From the NCBI GenBank assembly GCA_013396635.1, contig WBMW01001305.1, positions 1,910,201 through 1,974,200 of the forward strand: a stretch of 64,000 bases of DNA. The letters run 5' to 3'. A program made the position numbers and the translations under genes. The notes under the pieces were generated by a model. It made no database searches and was not told where the DNA came from. It worked only from the letters and a program-made list of their open reading frames with translations. Below, piece after piece: positions 1 to 14,500 of this stretch (position 1 is its first letter; each line of letters begins with the position of its first letter). This DNA comes from Penelope pileata. Its lineage: Eukaryota; Chordata; Aves; Galliformes; Cracidae.

Positions 1-3000
1 TCGGTTTCTTCATAATTATGCACCCTAATACAGTGGGACTTCAGAAACAGAAATTTTCAACAGAGTAATGAAGCAGTTATTAATTAACCCATACAAAAAA
101 AAAAAAAAGTGTGCTACTCCTTTGCTGCTCTTAGCTGGTATATTTGTTATTTACATGGGAAGTTTCTTATTTGTTACATCTGTTTTCACATCCAAAGCTG
201 CAGTTGGTCCAGGACTTGAGAATGCGTAGATAAACAAATTAGATACAGAGATTGTTGGGGACAGAGCGTTGTTCCCAGCTGATGGAGAGATGATTCATTA
301 CCCAACGGACCTGTTATCTGTCCTTGCATTTGATTGGCCATCATACTGTACAAGAATCTCTTGTCAGCTGGAAAGCATTGACAAATAAATACAGTTGAAC
401 ATTGCTACAGAATTTAGCCAACAACTGTGCAAAAGGTGATAAGACAGAAAATACATTTAAAGTGTTGTGCAAGGCTGAGGAGTATCTGAAGAATGATTTT
501 TAAAAAATCAATGCTTGTCAAATGATAAAATAGTATACTTCAATCCATGTCAGACGTGGGAATTTATATCTGGAAAGGTTTTCAAACAGGAAGAGCATCT
601 ATGTAGCAAAGACTGTACACGTAAGTTGTGTCAGAAGAGTTAAAAGTCGGGGTACTTCAGTGAAAGATGGTACTTCAGGAGGTCTTTGCTGTGGGTTTGT
701 CATGGTTCTTGCACTGTCAGGAGTGAGTTATTCCCCACATCTGTTGTGGAGGAAAGAATTCATCAAAGAAATTAAGAAAAATGTGATAATATTTCACAGT
801 TAAAAACATTATTTAACTGGGTTTGGATTCCTTTTGTACCCCCAGCAGACTGAAATTTGTTGCTAGGAGTTCTTTGATTAAAAAATCAAGTTGCTTTTCA
901 CCATTTGGATAGAAATTTTGTGCCTGGCATTAATATTATCAACATTAATTTTAAAATGAAACGAGTTCCTTAATAGCAGTACTTATTTTAAAACCAGGAT
1001 GAAATCTTTCATTTTGCCCCCTCTAGCATGCATCCTACATGAGGACAGAATACTTTTTTTGTTTATTTCTGCCTGTGTAGTATGTTCTGGCTGCAAAGAG
1101 CTGTTTGTCACAAATGTTTGCTGGTATTGATTTTAAATTATTAATGGTAATGCTTCTATAGGATTTTTTAAAAAAAATTATGGTAGGAAACATAAATGTC
1201 CCTCAAAGAAAGAGGGTCCTTAGAAGTCTTCTTATATTGCCAACTGGTTCACAGTAGAGCTAGAACCTTTATATAATTAAAGCCCCAGAAAGTGAGGAAT
1301 GGAAAGTAGCTGGGAAACGTTTTCCTGAGATGAATCTGTTTGGCCACTGGGTGCCATCCTTGCTCCACTTTAAGGCTGAGCGCTTAGCGGTGTTTCTGTT
1401 AGGTAGTAAAATCCTGAAAAAGGTGATCCCAAGGCAGTTTCACACCATGGTAACGTTTGCGCGTGTGCAGGTAGTGGAATATGTTAGCAGCATGGGCAGC
1501 ATGTCCTTCTCACACGAGTCACAGAGAGACTCGGGAGAAATCTCCTGATGGGTTCAGCCATGTTGTGTGCACAGTCTCATACCCAGCAGTTCTGTTTTGC
1601 GTTCCTCCATTAGCTGGTGCAGGACGAGGTGGTGCTGAAAGACCCGCTCCTGCACGTGAGCGTGTGAGCGGCTCCGCTCCTGTGTGGTATTAATTGAGGC
1701 TCTGGGACTACTGGAAGGAAAAAAATTGCATGGGTGCACAGTTGTTTTGCACGTATTTGGGGTGCATGGGCCTGTGTCATCCAAGCAAAAGCCATGTCTA
1801 GTGTACATTATGTAAAAAAATATTAGAGATTACAACCTTCTGGGTGTTGTTTATTGTATTATTCCAATGTCTGTTTTGGGGGATTCATGAATTGTTCAGT
1901 CTCCAAAGTCTCGTTTTAGTCTGGGGAAAATCTGAGGCAGAGTACATACATTTTCTACCACAGAAATTGATGTTGGTATTTCTGCAGTTTTAGTCTTTTG
2001 AATTAAAAGTGTAAACACTTTAAATGTATGAGAAATAGACTCTAGCACTTCTCTTTTTTGGTCCAACTGTATGGAAAATGTGCGGACTGCACCCCGGGCG
2101 AAAACAGGAAACTGAATATTTTATGAGGCCATTTCTGTGAAGTGTTCCATCATCTTTTGCTTTGCAACAAGCTATACCCAGGACTGAATACATGCAAAGC
2201 AGCCGAGAACATCAGATATCAGTGTTTTCCACCACGTTAGTGATCCCCCTGCACATACAGCATCCTTTTTGGTGTGCTTAGATGTAATATTACAAACCCT
2301 GCATTCTGTGCTGCCGTGCAGCATTGTGTTTTACCATGGGGATACAACAAGCTTATAGGCATATACCAAAAAAAAGGATATTTCTATTTCAGTCCTTCAT
2401 ACAATCTACCATTAAACTGATTGCAGGTAACTTCTTGCATATCCGCACTTTACCTGTGGTGGTGCTGGTAAGGAAAAGCTGTAAGAGGCATAAGCACCAC
2501 AGCACCACGGCAGGCAGTGGCGCAGGACCTGGTCTGTGGGTAGCACCTGCCCTGGGGTGTGTGGCAGTGACCTGAGGGAGAGCCTGGTGAGCAAAGTGGC
2601 TGCGTACCGACCCGCATCCAGCTCCTTGCCTGGCCCATTTCTCACCTGTCTGCACATTAACTGCCTCTCTGAGTCATGGCTCGGGCATAAGGTGCACTCC
2701 AGAGCTTTGTAGCAGGAAGGACAATACTCAGTGTGTCTGAAAGAGTCACACAGAGAAACCTTGTCACCAAGGTTCATGCCACCACGGCTGCTGCTACAGC
2801 CCCTGCTCAGCACCTTCTAAGAATGCAATGAGACGTTATATTCAAAACATTCATTTGGCAGATACAAGGAATCTTGGAGAAAAGGAGAGGTAGTATCAGT
2901 CACATATCTTATTTCTGTGTTAGGAGCTGGTTAATGTGCATTCATAAGACTTTCAGTAAGAACTCATGAACAACACATAACAAGTATTTAAGGCTGTCTT

Positions 3001-5049
3001 GCAGCCTTCAACCTCAAAATGGCAGTGGATAAAGAGCAGCTTTTAAAGAAAATTTATAAAGCCAGTACTATCTAGGGAGTGAGAAAAGTCTTAAATAAAT
3101 GCAAGATTTAAGTACTGATTATTTATTTTTGTTGAAAGAACAGGATCTATAAATTTTGTATTTTCTTGGCAACGATGTTGTGATGAGGCTGTGGGTCACG
3201 GTGAAGCAGAGCTCCCTGCTGCTCCACAGGTTGGGTGCGGGGGAACGTACCTTGGCTCTAGAAATGGGAGCTGGGCTGACCCTTCTGGCTTTTTGGAGAA
3301 TTTTTGAGCAGTCTTGTGTGCCTAGGGAGTGATTTATGGATCCAGAATAGGGGAGGCAGATTTTTTTTTTTTTTTTAACCTGCAATCAAAACTTGATGAA
3401 AACTAAGGAGAAAAAGACAAAGATAAAACATTTTAAGGACAATCACTGTAAGGTTCTCTATAGCTTTTTCTGTAGATGTATGTTGTAAGTTTGAAGGTAT
3501 TTTCAGCATTATTTATTGCCTGCCTAGCAATAGTCTACTATAGCTGTCACTCTAGCAGACCTGAAATAGGACTTCTTCCCCAGCAGAGTAGTAGCCTTCT
3601 CATATATTTTGCATAACTTTCTCCACCAGTCACCGCTCTGCCTGCCTGATTTGTCACAGGTGCTCACAAAGGCAACTTCAGTGGCCAGCAGGAATGCCAT
3701 CCAGTGCCATTGCTGAGCGCTCGGGCAGCACCGCCACAGCCCCATGGCAGTGGCCTGTGAGCAGAGCTCCTGCAGGTTGTGACAGGGCATGGCAAGTGCT
3801 GCCAGACTGTGCTGGGACAGAAAAAACAGTGAAATACAAGTTCATACGCTATTGTGGCACTGGTGAGGTGTTTGTTTGTTTTATTGGTCTTTTTTTTTTT
3901 TTTGTCTCTCTTCTTGGCAATACCTTCACTTCTTTCTCTCTCATGCACTCACGCTGAGTGTCCCTCTGAGAATTGCAGGGCACGATTTGGGCTGTTTGCC
4001 ACCAGAAGAGCTGGTTCCTCCTTGCTTCTTCATGTTATGTCCTCTGCAAGGAGAACCCTGACCCTGTTCCTTCCACCTCTAATCAGGTTTTTCCTCTTTT
4101 GAGCCTTCAAGGAAGCAGCTAGAACCTTCCTTTCCCTTCACAGGTCTTGTGTAGAAGGCTGCCTTGCATCCCTCTTTGCTTGCCCTCCTAAATTTATAGG
4201 CATGAGAGGATCAGTCCTCATTACCCATTCTGCTCTTCATGGGAGCAACAAAGCTGACTCTCTGCCTACCCAAACCAAGTAGGGCTGTTGTGGGAAATGG
4301 CAGCCTTGCATGCCTGACACTTATTTTGTATCACAGAGAAATATTTGCCCTAGGTTTGCTGCTAGTGTTTGTTTAAAATTCTGGGACTGAGACTGAATAG
4401 ACTCTTTTGTATGAGCTTCTCATCTGTACCAATGGTCATAAAAAGTAGACAGTTGCTAGCCTGTAGTATGTGACACACTGGCTATTTCCTAATCACCATA
4501 AGCCAAAAGGACGTGAACACTCCCCTGCGCGCCTCGGGAGATCATTGTGTACAATGTGCATGCCCTGTAAAACTCCAGTCCTGAGCTGCTGTGGATATGT
4601 ACTTTGGCCTTAAGAATAATAGATACTCAGACCATTAATTGCTTTTATTTTATGTCTCTGTTCTTTTAAAATGGAATTTTTTGTTGCTTTTTATAGGCTG
4701 CAATATATTTTGTTTCTATGTACTAAGAAACAACTTTAATGCCAAGGATTGATTTTTAGCGACATAAATAATGTGTCTTTTCTGTTACAGTTTTTTAACA
4801 AAACTTTAAATGTAATATTTTTATATTTGTGAAATTGTTTATTCCTTTTGGTGGGTCCCAGTTTCAGAAGGTGGCATGTTCAGACTGGATTGACTGACCA
4901 ATCACTCAAAATACTTCCAGGCTTTCACCCATAGTTCTGGGCTTACCCTTGGAAACAGCACGTGAAATGCTGTAATATCTTCTATTGCCTTTTTAAAAAT
5001 ATATGTATAAAAAGACAAATCCTTCTCTCAGGCATATATGGCTTCATAC

Positions 5050-5065
5050 AAAAAAAAAAAAAAAN
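5050..5065. repeat. Poly(A) run ending in an unresolved base
   Basis: Fifteen A residues are followed by a single N at 5065. The N most likely marks an uncertain homopolymer length in the assembly. No gene is affected. Confidence 0.9.
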
Positions 5066-5831
5066 ATGCTGTTACTTAATGACTACTTTTCTTGTTCTAA
5101 TAGAAGGAACAGAATTAATAGCTTTCTTAATGCCATGAAGTTTCTCTTCTAATTAAAGGAAATAGCAATATTCATGCTTAACAGTAATTATATATGATTT
5201 GACCACTTACCAAACATAACTTTTTGAAAGAAGACCAGCTTTCTTTGTTCCATGATTTGTCTAAATTGCATGCTGCATGGGTAATTTGCCAGTTGAGGAG
5301 AAAGCAGTGTACACCACATACACATGCTTCATCTGCAGATTTCAAAGCTGAATGCAAGAACAGCATTATTTTCAGTTTGCAGATGTGAGATTTTGACATA
5401 AAACAATGACCTTTTCCGGTAAAGGGCTCAGACACCCACTGTGGGATTTGGGGCAGAGCTTGGGCATTTGCTTTCACAATGACAACCCATTGCTTATCTG
5501 CTGGGTTACTCTAGAAGAGTTTAAAATGCATAAATACTGTTTAGGGGACTGTTGATGTCTTTCACATCTGAACAGTTGGATAAAACATTCACAGCGTCCA
5601 GTATGCAGAAACTGGGAGTCTGGTAGGTCCGATGGTGGCAAAATGTGGATATAGGAGGGCAAGGTCTCGTTATGCTTTCATCCACCTGCCTTCAGATGGG
5701 GCCAAAGCCCCACTCCTGTTTCACTCCAGTCTCTGGTTTCAGTTATTTGAGTATTCCTTCCTACAGTGACTTCATTCAGGGAATCCAAATTTGATGGAAG
5801 TTGTTGAAGGGCAAATAAAGTATTACGTTTT

Positions 5832-5914
5832 TGATCCTGCTTGAGCAGGGGGCTGAGACTGGCTGATCTCGAGAGGTCCCCTCCAGCCAGAACGGTTCTG
5901 TGACTCTGTGATCT
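5832..5914 (+). mobile_element. CR1 LINE 3'-end fragment (avian type)
   Basis: The sequence has the signature of a CR1 3' terminus: a GGCTGATCTCGAGAGGTCCC block, then CTCCAGCC, then two degenerate 8-bp terminal repeats (TTCTGTGA and CTCTGTGA at about 5896-5912). CR1 is the dominant LINE of bird genomes and is usually 5'-truncated, as here. Only the last 80 or so bases are present and no reverse transcriptase remains. The left edge is approximate because the homology fades into flanking intron. Confidence 0.8.
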
Positions 5915-6221
5915 CACTGTAGAGGGCAGCAGCGATAGTCTTGTTAAAAAGTTATTAGAATTGCAGTCCACAGGAGAATACATGCATACACATTTAGTCT
6001 TTTCCACATCCACTTCCCTTTACTGGAAATATTATAAGCTTCCAATTAAATGCTGTCATCCTGTTCCTACTGGGCTGGTCGTTGGAAAAGAGGTGCTGAC
6101 TCAGCACTGTGAAGGGCAGCCAGTCACAGCCTGCAGTAACAGATGGAGGCCTGTAAATCTAGGTTTCTCTGGGCATTAAAACATCACTGAGCTGAAGCAT
6201 TTGATTCTTGTCCTTTGGAGA

Positions 6222-6247
6222 GAGTAAGAAATGTGAGTAAGAAATGT
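6222..6247. repeat. 13-bp tandem duplication
   Basis: GAGTAAGAAATGT occurs twice head to tail with no mismatch, at 6222-6234 and 6235-6247. This is a simple replication-slippage duplication in non-coding DNA. Confidence 0.85.
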
Positions 6248-9200
6248 GTCAGAGCTGGAACATAACAGGTTTTGGTCTTCCATGGATGTGAATATGTACA
6301 GAATTTGTCCACTACTGCTGATAACTGACTATAAAGATACATTCTAAGATGTGTGCAGATATAAATATAAGCAAGTATTTTTAGAGGCCTTTATGCATGA
6401 AAAGAACCCTTCAGAAATAAAAATCTCTGCCATCAGAAATTACTGTCTCCACTATGGCTTGGTAGGAGAGAAAGCGGGAGATGAAGAAGGCATATTTAAA
6501 TATTCTCCACTTTGATGCTTTATGCAAAGTTTTTGATGATCCGCCTTTAAACTTCTTCAGTTTCTGATCTTCTTTGAGAGTCAAGCTACAGAGATACTTC
6601 AAAGGGCCTCAAGTCTGACTTTATCACATTATCAAATATGGACTGTGCAATTGCTAAGAATATACTGTTAAAAGAATTACTACAAAATCATTTATTGAGC
6701 CTTCCCTGCAAATGATATTTTGTCCTGTGTTCTTAGCACCAAATGGGATCAGAATCTGGCTTTTCATATATTATATGTAATGCTGAGTAAAATTATTACA
6801 ATTAGACCCTTCAGCTGTAGGTATCTTCTGTGTAAGAAAGTTCTTAAGCTGCCTATCAGTGTATGATGACCTGTAGGAAATACGGATTGAATAAGAGGAA
6901 TTTGGCACAATGGGAGAAAATGTAATCAATATAGCAAATCACCCTCTCTCCACCACCCATCCAGACCGGTCACAAACAAGCTCTGCTACAGGAGACTGCC
7001 AGTTATCCGAATTACCATTTCGTATTTGTTCCTGAGATGATATAGTTATTCCTCTACGTAACAGTTATCTCCCTCTGAGCATTTTTTGTGACTGGACTGC
7101 TGGTCTGCTGAAATTACACCTGAGAAACTGGAATGAGAAGGGTTTAGCTAGGTATAGCTTTCATGTGCTGAGAACTAGACTAACGTCTCACACAGGAAAC
7201 ATTCGGTTTGTAAAACTTTGTGGATCATTAGGGAAACTCGTGAAGTTTCTTTCCTATTTAGAAGGACTGGTAATGCTTCCAGATCCTGAAATGGAAAGAT
7301 GCCTATCATGAGCGTATGGGACCTAGAAGCTATTCAGGACAGGAACTTTACCGCCTTTCCTTTTACCCATTTCAAGGGATTGTTCTTGCATTATTTATAA
7401 CTATAAATTGATTTAAAGTTAATTTGTTTTTCTCAGTGGCATTAATGAACGTAAGCAGTCATTTAATGGTATGTTTTGCATATACTTTCTCAACAGCAGT
7501 GTTGGCTGTTATGAAGCTTACTAGTGTGGCATGTGACAGAAACTGAAAGTAGGATTAAAAGGAAAGCAATCTGCAGTAACATTAACGAAGCTGAATGTAA
7601 TACCTATATCTCATGCAGGAAACGTGCTCAGTAAGAGCAGCAGAAGTCTCCCCTTTTGGTTGTGTTGATTGATTGCTGTTTCTTGCGAGCGCCTCATTCA
7701 GCCCTTACAGTGAGAACATTGTAAAATGCTCAGTGTGTGTCCATGCGCACGTTATACACATATATATGTTCTGTCTGTAAGACAACATGAAAGAATATTT
7801 TATTCTTGTCCCATTCTCTGCTAACAATATAAAGAAACTATTTTATACAGCTTATGTTGTATACACGATTCCAAAACCGTGAAGTACTTGTTTTCAGCAG
7901 CACTAAAGGTATAGGCACCAGACAGTAGCTTTTATTCGAAGAATTTCAGCTCTCAGTGTTTCCCTAAAACTTTTATTCCTTGGTTTCCTAAAGTTCTCTT
8001 TCTTAGGTTTTGTTTATCCGTAGCAGCACAGAGGTTTAATAATACTGAAAAAGAACCATAGGCTGTCTTTGATAGTGGCCAGAATTGGGACTCTGTAGTT
8101 ATCAGTTATTCCATGCATTTGGAAGTACAGTGGTTGTTAGTGGTCACCAAAGAGCCGAATGTCGTTGATGTAGCTTTGGTTAAGATTCAGTCTGTCACTC
8201 GTCTCCCTCCCCAGTGTTCATATGTACCAAGAGGGCTGTGAAGCAATTTACATGATAGCAAAGAGCAATGAGGGAAAAGGCACTTTTCCCTCTTCCCATA
8301 TCCATCCCAGTCCATGCACATCTGAGCTACAGACCTCATTCCTGTGCTCTCTTCTGGGGGCATGACGCTGTCTTTCTCAAGCTGCCTACCAGTGGTGAGT
8401 TTCCCAGCCTGGAACTCCCAGCTGAGTTCATACTTCATTGGGCAAAACCAGACGTGTTCATTGAGTCAACCCAAACTTCAAGACGAATTTTTGTTTAATT
8501 CCAAGAAGTACTGGGAGGAGTCGCATCCAGCTTTAATTTACTGTAAGCTCATAGAAGAGTCACGTGAATCTTTCTCAAGAAGGAAGAGCCTTGAAATTAC
8601 TTGGTCCACAGGGTAAAGAGACTTCAGTGTATAATGTTCTTAATTCTTTTTAGAAAGGAAATTGAACTTCAGAACATTCCAAAGGAAGCAAGCCTTTTAA
8701 GTGATCCTAAATCACTGGGGTGCTTTAGAAAATAATTTCACTGTAAGTTGGATTTTAATTGCCTGCCCCTTCCTCTTATTGTCGTGGTACTTTTATCCCC
8801 TCTGTTTTCCTGGAAGAGAATGTTGTTGTTGCTGTTTATTTTAAGAAATCCACTGGAATTTCCCCTGCAGTGCAGCAAAATGCCAGGGCTGGATATGTTT
8901 TAATATTCTGTATTATGAATATTTTTATATCTTTGTAATTAAAAAATGAAGTTTTAATGACTGCTCTCCTATAAACCCTGGACTGTTGCATTTCTAACAT
9001 AAGAAGCTCAGGACAGACAATGCCAGGTGCAGCCAGAATATTGCTGCAGCCCCACAGCATTTTTTTTTTTTTAACATTATTCAAATTAGTCTCAACACTC
9101 ATAATTCTGTTGTTTTCTTTATTGCTGTTGTAAAGCAAATGGTTCTTTTATACAAATGTTATCTCCTGGCTATTAATTCAGCTGTTATTTTGGATTATGG

Positions 9201-11407
9201 CACTCCTGTTAAATTTAGGAATGTAAAATCTCATAAATATTTAAAACTTTCAGACTGACGTGGGAAGAAATTGTTTTTGACTTGTTTTGTTAATATCTTG
9301 TTGTTCTATTTGTAATAGATTTGAAATATATTGTTATTTCTCCACTGTTTGACAAAGGGAAAAAGAGTTGCAGTTGAACAACTGCTTCAAGTGTACTCAG
9401 TTGAATTGTAACAGGGTGGTAAATATGTTTGTTTCCAGTGAAAAATAGCAAGGGAAATATCTGGTTTCCCTTAAGAGGACAAAACGTGAAAACTTTAACC
9501 AGAGCCCACTTCATGGTTAATGAAAATGCAGCTGTAGCTTTGTAAAGATGGTTTCAGTAAAACGATTCCAAGCAAGGCTGCTTACAGTCAGGCGCTTTTG
9601 TTTCAGCATCTTTGTTTTTTGAACTTCTGAGAAACAAGAAAAGTGGACAAATGGTTTTTCTTCTATCATAGACATTTTGTATAGAGTACATTTACTACAC
9701 AGTGAGCATATCTGTAAAGATTAGGGTGCATCCTAAGTATCCTCCAAACTCTGAGGAATAACTGAGTGGTAAGAAGTCACAATTTTTGCAGGAGCACTGA
9801 AGGTCTAGGTGTCACAGTTTGAGGCAGCATTCCTTTTTCACATCTGATAGCATTTACATTCTTTCTTTACCTCAGAAGTGAATGCATGGTTTTTGAGCCA
9901 GATTTGAAGGAGCATTAAGTCATAAGCCCCATCAATGTCATTAAGAACTATTTCAAACTTGCTTCTCTCTTGCGTGCTCTGTAGGTTCTTCAGCTGTGTC
10001 CTTGGTTTGATGGGGTTGTTTCATTTCTCACGTCAGTTAACCTCACTGGCATAACACCTTGACTTTTTGTGATATGGGCACTGAACTGAAAAGAGTTTCC
10101 TCTCTCTAGCAGATAGCAGTGTTACTGCTGTTCTATGGCAGATTTGCACTATCCCCTCTTATACGTTATGACTGAACCAGCTTGATCTTCATATGAAGTA
10201 GTAACAGTTGAGGTGACAATAATCTTTTGTCTAGAAAAACCTTTTTTACTTTCAATAACTTGTCGTAGTTACAGTGCAGTATTTTAAAGTAAAAGTTTTC
10301 AAAAGGGAAGCCATTAGGTGGTCGTGTAGAAGCTGAAGGTGAACTTGCAATGGCATGAACAAATAGGTATTGTATGTAGATGAGTAGCTGGATGTGCCAG
10401 GCCAGCTGACTCCATGCAAATTTAACAAATTAACATGGTTCAGCTCATGGCCTGTGGGCTGGACCCAGCCCCTCAGTGAGTTTTCTGCCTGACCCATCAC
10501 CTTCTTGTTGTAGGAGATAGCAAACAGATGCTTCTTCAGCAGAGGCAGCCTCTTCCATCTGCCCTCTCTGGGGAGATGAGTGGCAGCTCTGAAGGGGCAC
10601 AAGGAAGGGCAAGGAAGCCCTTGGGAGCTGCCAGCCTCCCCTGCCTCTCTTGCAGATGCTGCCACTGAGCTGCCCAGAGCACGTCCATGTGCACAACAGC
10701 ATTCATAAGCCAGTCCCGCACGCTCCCTCATATGTTTTTGTGTGCACAAAAAGCTCATTCCTCCATTACAAATGGAACATGAACCTACTGCCAAATTGAG
10801 GAAGGAGGATTCAAGGCTTTTGCTATAGCTTATTAACTTACTGCATCACCAGAATGTTGAAAATTATTTTTGTTACTTTGAAAACTATTTTTGCTAAACA
10901 TTTCTTGTATTACTCTTGGTTCTATCTGAACAGTATAAAGCAAAGGGCGCTTGTATGCTTATAAACTTAAAGTCATTTGGATGACAACATTCTGCAGAGC
11001 AGTATATTTACTTTGCATTTCTGAATGGTAGCAATTAAAATTCACAGCTGCTGGCTGTCCAGATGTTTCTTGCATTACAGCATTGTAATTTGCATTGGAA
11101 TATATTGTGTTACTGCAGTAGCTGTTAAGTGGTCAGCCCTCCCAGCCTAACTGCTTTATGTGGGCTCCAGTTGGGATGGTGAGTGTATTTCCTGTTTGTA
11201 TTTCCTCCTTCCAACTGCTCCCCACCTCTGTTAGCTTGACCTGCTTGAATTTCTCAGATTAAGGCTTTTGTTGCTTGGAATTCAAAACCAGCAGGTGACA
11301 TATTGGCAGGTCAGAAGAGATGTATGGGTGGTTTCTTTTAAGAGTGACACAGAAAACAAGGCCCTAGTTTTGAATTAGAAGTTTCTCTTTCCCTTTGGCA
11401 TTTTCAG

Positions 11408-11554
11408 GCAGCAAACATCCCTCTGGTGTCAGAGCTTGGCATTGATGACATCCATTTTGATGACTTCTCACTTGATGTGGATGCCATGATTACTGCAGCC
11501 CTGCGGATGTTCATGGAACTTGGAATGGTTCAGAAATTTAAAATTGACTACGAG
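11408..11554 (+). CDS. PDE11A: PDE11A coding exon 1 of 10 in window
   Basis: This 147-nt, phase 0-0 exon encodes 49 residues beginning AANIPLVSELGIDDIHF and ending KIDYE. It is the N-terminal helical part of the catalytic domain. The acceptor is TTTTCAG at 11401-11407 and the donor is GAG/GTAACC at 11555. It lies only 109 bp before the next exon. The open frame reads on past the donor for about 70 nt, but that part has no PDE similarity. The sequence is almost the same as mammalian PDE11A over this segment. Confidence 0.95.
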
Positions 11555-14500
11555 GTAACCATCTGCTCTGCAGAGATATCTGCTGCTTGCATGTTGGCAC
11601 TGCTCTGTCCATTTGCACACATTTAGTTAGTAGCCCTGATAAAATTTGTACTTTTCATTTCAGACGCTGTGTAGGTGGCTTTTGACAGTTAGGAAGAATT
11701 ATCGAATGGTTTTGTATCACAACTGGAGGCATGCTTTCAACGTGTGCCAGCTAATGTTTGCCATGTTAACTGTAAGTATCCTGTTACAGAGACACAATCC
11801 TGTAAGATCTTTCATTGCTATGTTGCCTTACCTGTCTAAACATTTTCCAACATTTGTTTTCTTTTCTAGTTATTATAATATTCATTCATTTGCAGTGGAT
11901 ATGCACACAGAATTAGGTCATTCAACTTAAGATGGCGTGTCTTTGGCAAAACCCTCTAGTGTTTAGTGACAGTGATATCACAGGCACATTAAAGTGACTG
12001 AAAACAGATGGCAGTCTTGGAGTGAGCTTGTTTTTATGGATCTTCATCTTACAATAACGCTTTCCTTTTGGAACTCTCTAATTTGACATTTATTTTGGAT
12101 TGTTAAATTGGGATGTACAAAAACATGGAAAATTAGAATCTTAGAAGTATTTATTTTGTTGAAATTTAATATTTTCTTTTCCCATTTCATCTAAGTCGTT
12201 GCGGAAAATACTGCCTTAAAACATTCTAAGATCATCTTCCAACATAGTGATCTAAGTGAATCTTTTGTCTTCATCCAACACTGTAATGCTGCTGAGTTTC
12301 GTTAGCCTTTATCTCCATCAGTAGCTGTAACTTCTCTCAGTGTACAAGTTAACTCTGCTGAAAGTACCAGTGCTTTTACGCTCTCTCCTCCTACCCCACA
12401 GCAGTCTTGCTGCATGCAATAATGCATATTTGTCTAGTTAATTCTTGCCAATGTATTAGTGAAGACACTGATGGTTCTGGACATTTAAGATTCTGGTTAA
12501 TACTGTGAGAGAGAAGCAATGTGACTATGTGCATGCAACAATTTTCATTGTACTTTATTTTTTTTTCCATATCTCCAGATAAAAATTCAAATGAATTGAA
12601 TATTGTAGGCTTTAGTAGATCTCTAATATTCATAAGGCGGTACTTAAACAAGATGGTTGATGCACAGGCTTATATTATCTAATTAGAAGAGCATCTATCA
12701 TTAAAAATCATCTTAGAATATTTTCTTGAGAAACAGACTAAAGGAGGCTCCCCAAAGAAAAGGCTGCATTTTCAAATACAGGAATATTTCCTTTCTCAGG
12801 GATAGAGGAACATTTGACAGAACTAGGAATAAAATCCATGTCTTCTGACTTCTTAATGTGGTCTCTGGTGAACGGTACTAAACTACTCACATCTTAACAA
12901 AGGAGAAACATTTTCTGTAAATTTGGGAATAGGTATTTTGTAGGCAATAAAAATACCTCTGGGTTACTGCTATCACCTGGCTGGGGAGCTATGTTTTCAA
13001 GACATTCTCATCAGAGGATGTTACAGAAGTGCCTTTGCTGATGCTAAGAATATGATGTTCTTGTTTTCTAATTTTTAATCACTGAATTTTTATATTCTTG
13101 TTGCTGGCCTGCCTCTGCAGCGTGGCTAGCATTTGCGTGCCATCAGTCTGGGTGTTGTCAGTGGAGACTGCTCTGCCTGTGCATTCACACAGCGGTGCAG
13201 ATCACCAGGTCAGTCTGTTGCCACTGAAATACTTTCAGTGTTACTCAGCCATCAGATGGGCTGTAGCACGTTACCTATGTGTGGGGCACAGCTGTCTCTA
13301 GTGCGGACAGCTGTCATCCCTGGGTTGGCCTGGGCTCTGTGGCTCAACTGCGTACCTTGGTGAAGAATAAGCAGAGCGTAAAGTCCCCTAGCAGGTAAAT
13401 GACGTTGGCCTTGTGCTAGGTCTGTCCTGCGAGCTGCGTGGGTTAGTTTCTGTGAGCATTTATGGACACATGACAAGCTGTGTCATAAACAGTGAGATGA
13501 AGCAAACAGAGCCCTTTAATAAGAGAGAAAGGTCACCCCTTCTTTTGGGAGTGACATTATGCAGCTGGGCAGAATTAGTTGTTTCTGTCTTCCAACAGAC
13601 ACTTTCTGTTGATCTTAAATGAAATCTCGTGATAACATGGGCGTTGGTAAAGTGTTGCAAACTTGGCACTTCTTTTTTTTAAGTTACATTAAGATAAAAA
13701 GGGTTTTACTCTGAGCAGTAAAAGCAAAGTCGAGCAATGCATGGGAGTTATGTTAATTTCTGTCAAACGCGCCGGGGGGCGAGGAAACCTCAGCTCCCAT
13801 CTCCACAAAGCTCCTCTGTGAGGGGAAGAGTCCTCTAGATGGAGCTCCGAGGCCGAGTTTGTGGCAGGTTTTGTTTTGGGTGGGAAAAGTGTTTTCCTAC
13901 CAGGCACCTCCATCTCAGCTGGAGGAGACCAAATCAGCTGCCAGCAGGGAGGAGGAAGATCCTGGTTTCTTGCAGCCAACAGCAGGCCTGCGAGGCCAAA
14001 ATCTGCAACTATATTGTGGTTCTCAAAGCTTAATTTCAGGATGTTTCTAAGCGAGAAGCGTGGGGACACGGATATCTGTGGGAGGTGATCTAGGATTTTC
14101 AAGCCAAGTTCATTTCAGTACCTGTGCTTCTGGTGAGCTGAAAGGGCAATTCCAAGTGAGTGGCTGGGCACATGCACCAGAGGCATTTGACTTTGTCAAG
14201 TCTTGCCCTGCCTTGCTGCTGCTATGATGGAGAACAGAAGTCAGTGTGAGACCCATCCTGGCTGCTCTTGCTCCCAGAGACAGGAAGACTGATCTTGTGA
14301 AAAAAGACACAAAAGTGATAGCGAAGAGACTAGTAATCGCACAAGGTTTGCTTGTACTGCATTTTTCTTGGGAGCCATCTTAGTGTGCCTCATTTTTTTT
14401 CATCTGCAGAAAGGGAAAATTCTCTGCCCTGTAGAGGGACTCCAGTGATGAGGAAGGTATTGATCTGTGGCTGATACTTCGTTTTGTAGGATTTGTGTTA

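Larger units (their letters stand above)
1..11407. other. Upstream non-coding stretch, inferred PDE11A intron
   Basis: No exon is recognisable on either strand. The open frames are short, lack family resemblance and are scattered at random. Because the first PDE11A exon seen begins with a good 3' splice site and a mid-protein codon, this stretch is inferred to be the intron before it. I looked for the short coding segment expected just upstream (the linker between GAF-B and the catalytic domain) and did not find it. Visible contents are a CR1 3' fragment near 5832-5914, a 13-bp tandem duplication at 6222-6247, A or T homopolymers (about 97-109, 3361-3376, 3890-3903, 5050-5064) and one N at 5065. 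Confidence 0.6.

Noticed and set aside
10252..10794. 180-codon open frame on the - strand
   Set aside because: No recognisable domain and no splice or promoter context. It lies in a locally GC-richer intron segment.
1..11407. Earlier PDE11A exon encoding the GAF-B to catalytic linker
   Set aside because: I searched for the expected residues before AANIPLV and found no match with flanking splice sites.
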